This document shows, in pieces, positions 5,659 through 7,602 of a stretch of 7,602 bases of DNA. Source of the stretch: Bacteroidota bacterium (GTDB lineage: Bacteria > Bacteroidota > Bacteroidia > Bacteroidales > UBA932); contig JAGDMC010000063.1 of assembly GCA_017860395.1 (NCBI GenBank), positions 1 through 7,602 on the forward strand, read 5' to 3'. The position numbers and the translations under genes were made by a program. Below the pieces are notes generated by a model. The model worked only from the letters and a program-made list of their open reading frames with translations. It did not search any database and was not told where the DNA came from. The first letter of the stretch is position 1, and each line of letters opens with the position of its first letter.

Positions 5659-7047
5659 ATGAGAAATAAGATTCCAAGAGTTCCTGTAAGGGAACAGAAT
5701 CCTGCAATCAGGGCAAAAAACTTTGAAGAGGTGAGCTATGGCTATAATGAAGCTGAGGCAGTTCTTGAGGCATCAAGATGCCTTTCGTGCAAAAATCCGC
5801 TTTGTGTACCATCTTGTCCGGTGAGTATACAAATTCCGCAATTTATCCGCGAGATTGAGCTGGGTAATTTCAGGGAGGCAAGTGCAATAATTGCAAAAGA
5901 CAGTTCACTGCCATCTGTTTGCGGAAGGGTTTGCCCTCAGGAGAGCCAGTGTGAAGGAACTTGTATTCTTGGAATAAAGGGAGAGGCAGTTGCGATTGGT
6001 AAGCTGGAACGGTTTATTGGAGACTGGAGCAGGGAAAACAATGTCAGATTTACAGACAAGGCTCCTGCCAACGGGAAAAAAGTGGCAATAGTGGGCAGCG
6101 GACCAGCCGGGCTTGCCTGTGCAACCGACCTTGCCAGATTAGGCTACAATGTCACTATCTTTGAGGTTCTTCACGAACCGGGCGGGGTACTTCAGTATGG
6201 CATTCCGGAATTTCGTCTCCCAAAAGAGAGTGTTGTAAAATCCGAGATAGACAATGTGCGTGCGCTTGGAGTCAAAATAGAGACAAATGTTGTTGTGGGA
6301 AGGACCGTGACAATTGATTCTTTGATGGACGAAGAGGGATTCTCTGCAGTATTTATTGGCTCCGGTGCAGGTTTGCCCAAATTCATGTCAATCCCGGGAG
6401 AGAACCTAAACGGTGTTGTTTCTGCCAACGAGTTTCTGACCCGGAACAACCTAATGAGGGCTTATGATCCTGAACACGATACTCCCATTTATGTTGGGAA
6501 GAGAGTTGTTGTGGTTGGGGGCGGCAATGTTGCCATGGATGCTGCAAGGACAGCACTCAGGCTTGGTGCAGACGTAACTGTTGCCTACAGAAGAACAGAA
6601 AAAGAGCTTCCGGCAAGGGTAGAGGAGGTACACCATGCCAAACAGGAGGGAATAATATTCAGAATGCTTACAAATCCTGTTGCGATTCTTGGAGATGAGC
6701 GCGGATGGGTAAGGGGAATCCGCTGTATATCAATGGAACTTGGCGAGCCCGATTCAAGCGGCCGCCGTTCTCCTGTTCCAATCCCGGATTCCGATTTTGA
6801 AATTGAAACAGATGTTGTAATCATGTCGCTCGGGACATCGCCAAATCCTTTGATTGCATCAACAACACCGGGACTTGATACCAATAAATGGAACTGCATT
6901 GTGGCAAATGATGATGGACAGACTTCACGCCCGGGAATATTTGCCGGAGGAGATGCCGTAACCGGAGCAGCAACGGTTATCCTTGCTATGGGTGCAGGCA
7001 GGAAGGCAGCAACAGCAATTGACCGTTACATTAAGGATTTTTCTTAA
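5659..7047 (+). CDS. nfnB: NADH-dependent ferredoxin:NADP+ oxidoreductase, large (NfnB/SudA, GltD-like) subunit
   Basis: This 462-residue protein matches the usual length of NfnB and of glutamate synthase small subunit (GltD). The N-terminal domain carries eight cysteines for two [4Fe-4S] clusters: C41, C44, C49, C53, C88, C92, C98 and C102. By comparison with dihydropyrimidine dehydrogenase, C41/C44/C49/C102 hold one cluster and C53/C92/C98 plus E117 (in IGKLERF) the other. A Glu at that site is characteristic of NfnB. The FAD motif is VAIVGSGPAGLA (142-153) with EPGGVLQYGIPEFRLPK (173-189). The NADPH motif is VVVVGGGNVAMDAA (283-296) with Arg311-Arg312 placed to bind the 2'-phosphate. FAGGDAVTGAATV (428-440) is the second FAD contact. 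It follows nfnA by 17 bases, so the two are co-transcribed. Without nfnA it could pass for GltD, but the partner gene and the absence of gltB here favour NfnB. Confidence 0.92.
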   Translation: MRNKIPRVPVREQNPAIRAKNFEEVSYGYNEAEAVLEASRCLSCKNPLCVPSCPVSIQIPQFIREIELGNFREASAIIAKDSSLPSVCGRVCPQESQCEGTCILGIKGEAVAIGKLERFIGDWSRENNVRFTDKAPANGKKVAIVGSGPAGLACATDLARLGYNVTIFEVLHEPGGVLQYGIPEFRLPKESVVKSEIDNVRALGVKIETNVVVGRTVTIDSLMDEEGFSAVFIGSGAGLPKFMSIPGENLNGVVSANEFLTRNNLMRAYDPEHDTPIYVGKRVVVVGGGNVAMDAARTALRLGADVTVAYRRTEKELPARVEEVHHAKQEGIIFRMLTNPVAILGDERGWVRGIRCISMELGEPDSSGRRSPVPIPDSDFEIETDVVIMSLGTSPNPLIASTTPGLDTNKWNCIVANDDGQTSRPGIFAGGDAVTGAATVILAMGAGRKAATAIDRYIKDFS

Positions 7048-7052
7048 CTTTG
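7019..7052 (+). promoter_or_regulatory. Probable hisS promoter overlapping the end of nfnB
   Basis: TAACTTTG at 7045-7052 matches the Bacteroidota -7 consensus TAnnTTTG, and its first three bases are the nfnB stop codon TAA. TTG at 7019-7021 serves as a -33 element with a 23-base spacer, at the long end of the range reported for the phylum. The start would fall near 7056-7060, leaving a leader of about 20 bases before hisS. A weak 5-bp inverted repeat (TTAAG 7031-7035, CTTAA 7043-7047) overlaps the box. Confidence 0.55.
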
Positions 7053-7078
7053 CGGCTCGTTAGATAATCAGAATTAAA

Positions 7079-7602
7079 ATGGCACAAAAACCGTCTATTC
7101 CAAAGGGGACAAGAGATTTCGGACCTGCAGAGATGGCAGGCAGAGACTATATTTTCAACACAATACGCTCTGTTTTCCGACATTACGGCTATGCTCCAAT
7201 TGAGACGCCTTCGATGGAAAATCTCTCAACCTTACTTGGAAAATACGGAGAAGAGGGAGACAAACTTTTGTTTAAGGTTCTGAATTCGGGCGATGCATTT
7301 GCGGGAATAGAGCCGGCAATGCTTGGAAACAGCAATTCCCTTTCACTTAAAGTGTGCGAAAAAGGTCTTCGCTATGACCTGACTGTACCTTTCGCAAGAT
7401 TTGTTGTTCAGCATCAGAACGAACTGGTGTTCCCGTTCAAAAGGTATCAGATTCAGCCGGTTTGGCGCGCAGACAGGCCCCAGAAAGGAAGATACCGTGA
7501 ATTCTACCAGTGCGATGTTGATGTTGTTGGAAGCGATTCTCTTATCAATGAGCTTGAGCTTGTCCAGATTGTAGACGATGTCTTTAGAAAATTCGGGTTG
7601 AA
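7079..7602 (+). CDS. hisS: Histidyl-tRNA synthetase, N-terminal part (3' truncated by window)
   Basis: The frame stays open from the ATG at 7079 to the window end, giving 174 residues of a class II aminoacyl-tRNA synthetase that charges tRNA-His. Diagnostic parts are the opening [12 protein letters not shown], motif 1 around [18 protein letters not shown], the substrate loop [13 protein letters not shown] (97-109), and motif 2 with [29 protein letters not shown] split around the signature [10 protein letters not shown]. The region of about 66-92, between [11 protein letters not shown] and the RYDLT loop, is longer than in the E. coli enzyme and resembles the form seen in Bacteroidota. The start is supported by the typical N-terminal sequence and an A-rich leader. 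The gene appears to have its own promoter, so it need not depend on the nfn transcript. Motif 3 and the anticodon-binding domain lie beyond the window. Confidence 0.96.
   Translation, partial: MAQKPSIPKGTRDFGPAEMAGRDYIFNTIRSVFRHYGYAPIETPSMENLSTLLGKYGEEGDKLLFKVLNSGDAFAGIEPAMLGNSNSLSLKVCEKGLRYDLTVPFARFVVQHQNELVFPFKRYQIQPVWRADRPQKGRYREFYQCDVDVVGSDSLINELELVQIVDDVFRKFGL

Noticed and set aside
6585..6899. 104-codon minus-strand open frame within nfnB
   Set aside because: It lies opposite the NADPH-binding part of nfnB, has a low-complexity Ser-rich translation and no promoter-like sequence.
7031..7047. Inverted repeat TTAAG/CTTAA with a T-rich loop as a terminator for nfnB
   Set aside because: The stem is only 5 AT-rich base pairs, the T run is in the loop rather than after the stem, and it lies before the stop codon ends.
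5659..7047. Assignment as glutamate synthase small subunit (gltD)
   Set aside because: The adjacent nfnA gene, the Glu at the second cluster site and the absence of a large glutamate synthase subunit in the window favour NfnB.

Overview
The window looks like a chromosomal segment of an anaerobic member of the Bacteroidota, probably Bacteroidales. Four things point that way: TAnnTTTG-type -7 promoter boxes, A-rich leaders without clear Shine-Dalgarno sequences, a TonB-dependent receptor of Bacteroidota style, and a ferredoxin-linked NfnAB pair typical of fermentative anaerobes. Every gene is on the plus strand and intergenic gaps are 12 to 51 bases, so there is no gene-free stretch worth separate description. 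I saw no tRNA, rRNA, CRISPR array, transposase or strong intrinsic terminator.

Layout. (1) Bases 1-2188 hold an envelope group: the 3' part of a TonB-dependent outer membrane receptor, a small secreted heavy-metal-associated (HMA) domain protein with a CxxC metal site, and a secreted protein of unknown function. The spacing suggests one transcript, and the HMA protein suggests metal (perhaps copper) handling. (2) Bases 2189-2239 hold a probable promoter and a long inverted repeat ending at the next start codon. (3) Bases 2240-4744 encode a secreted two-enzyme protein: an N-terminal Ig-like domain, a GH9 glycosidase and a C-terminal NodB-like polysaccharide deacetylase with altered active-site motifs. 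(4) Bases 4757-7047 encode both subunits of an NfnAB/SudAB-type NADH-dependent ferredoxin:NADP+ oxidoreductase, with the cofactor ligands intact, including the non-cysteine Asp and Glu ligands. (5) Bases 7079-7602 are the start of hisS (histidyl-tRNA synthetase), with its own probable promoter overlapping the nfnB stop codon.

Together: the first genes act in the envelope on metal uptake or homeostasis, the fusion enzyme degrades an external or periplasmic glycan, and NfnAB balances NADH, NADPH and reduced ferredoxin in the cytoplasm. The parts least explained by known families are the protein of unknown function (1361-2188), the altered deacetylase domain, and the two inverted-repeat structures at the starts of the genes at 1361 and 2240. 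No wholly new multi-gene system can be claimed from the sequence.
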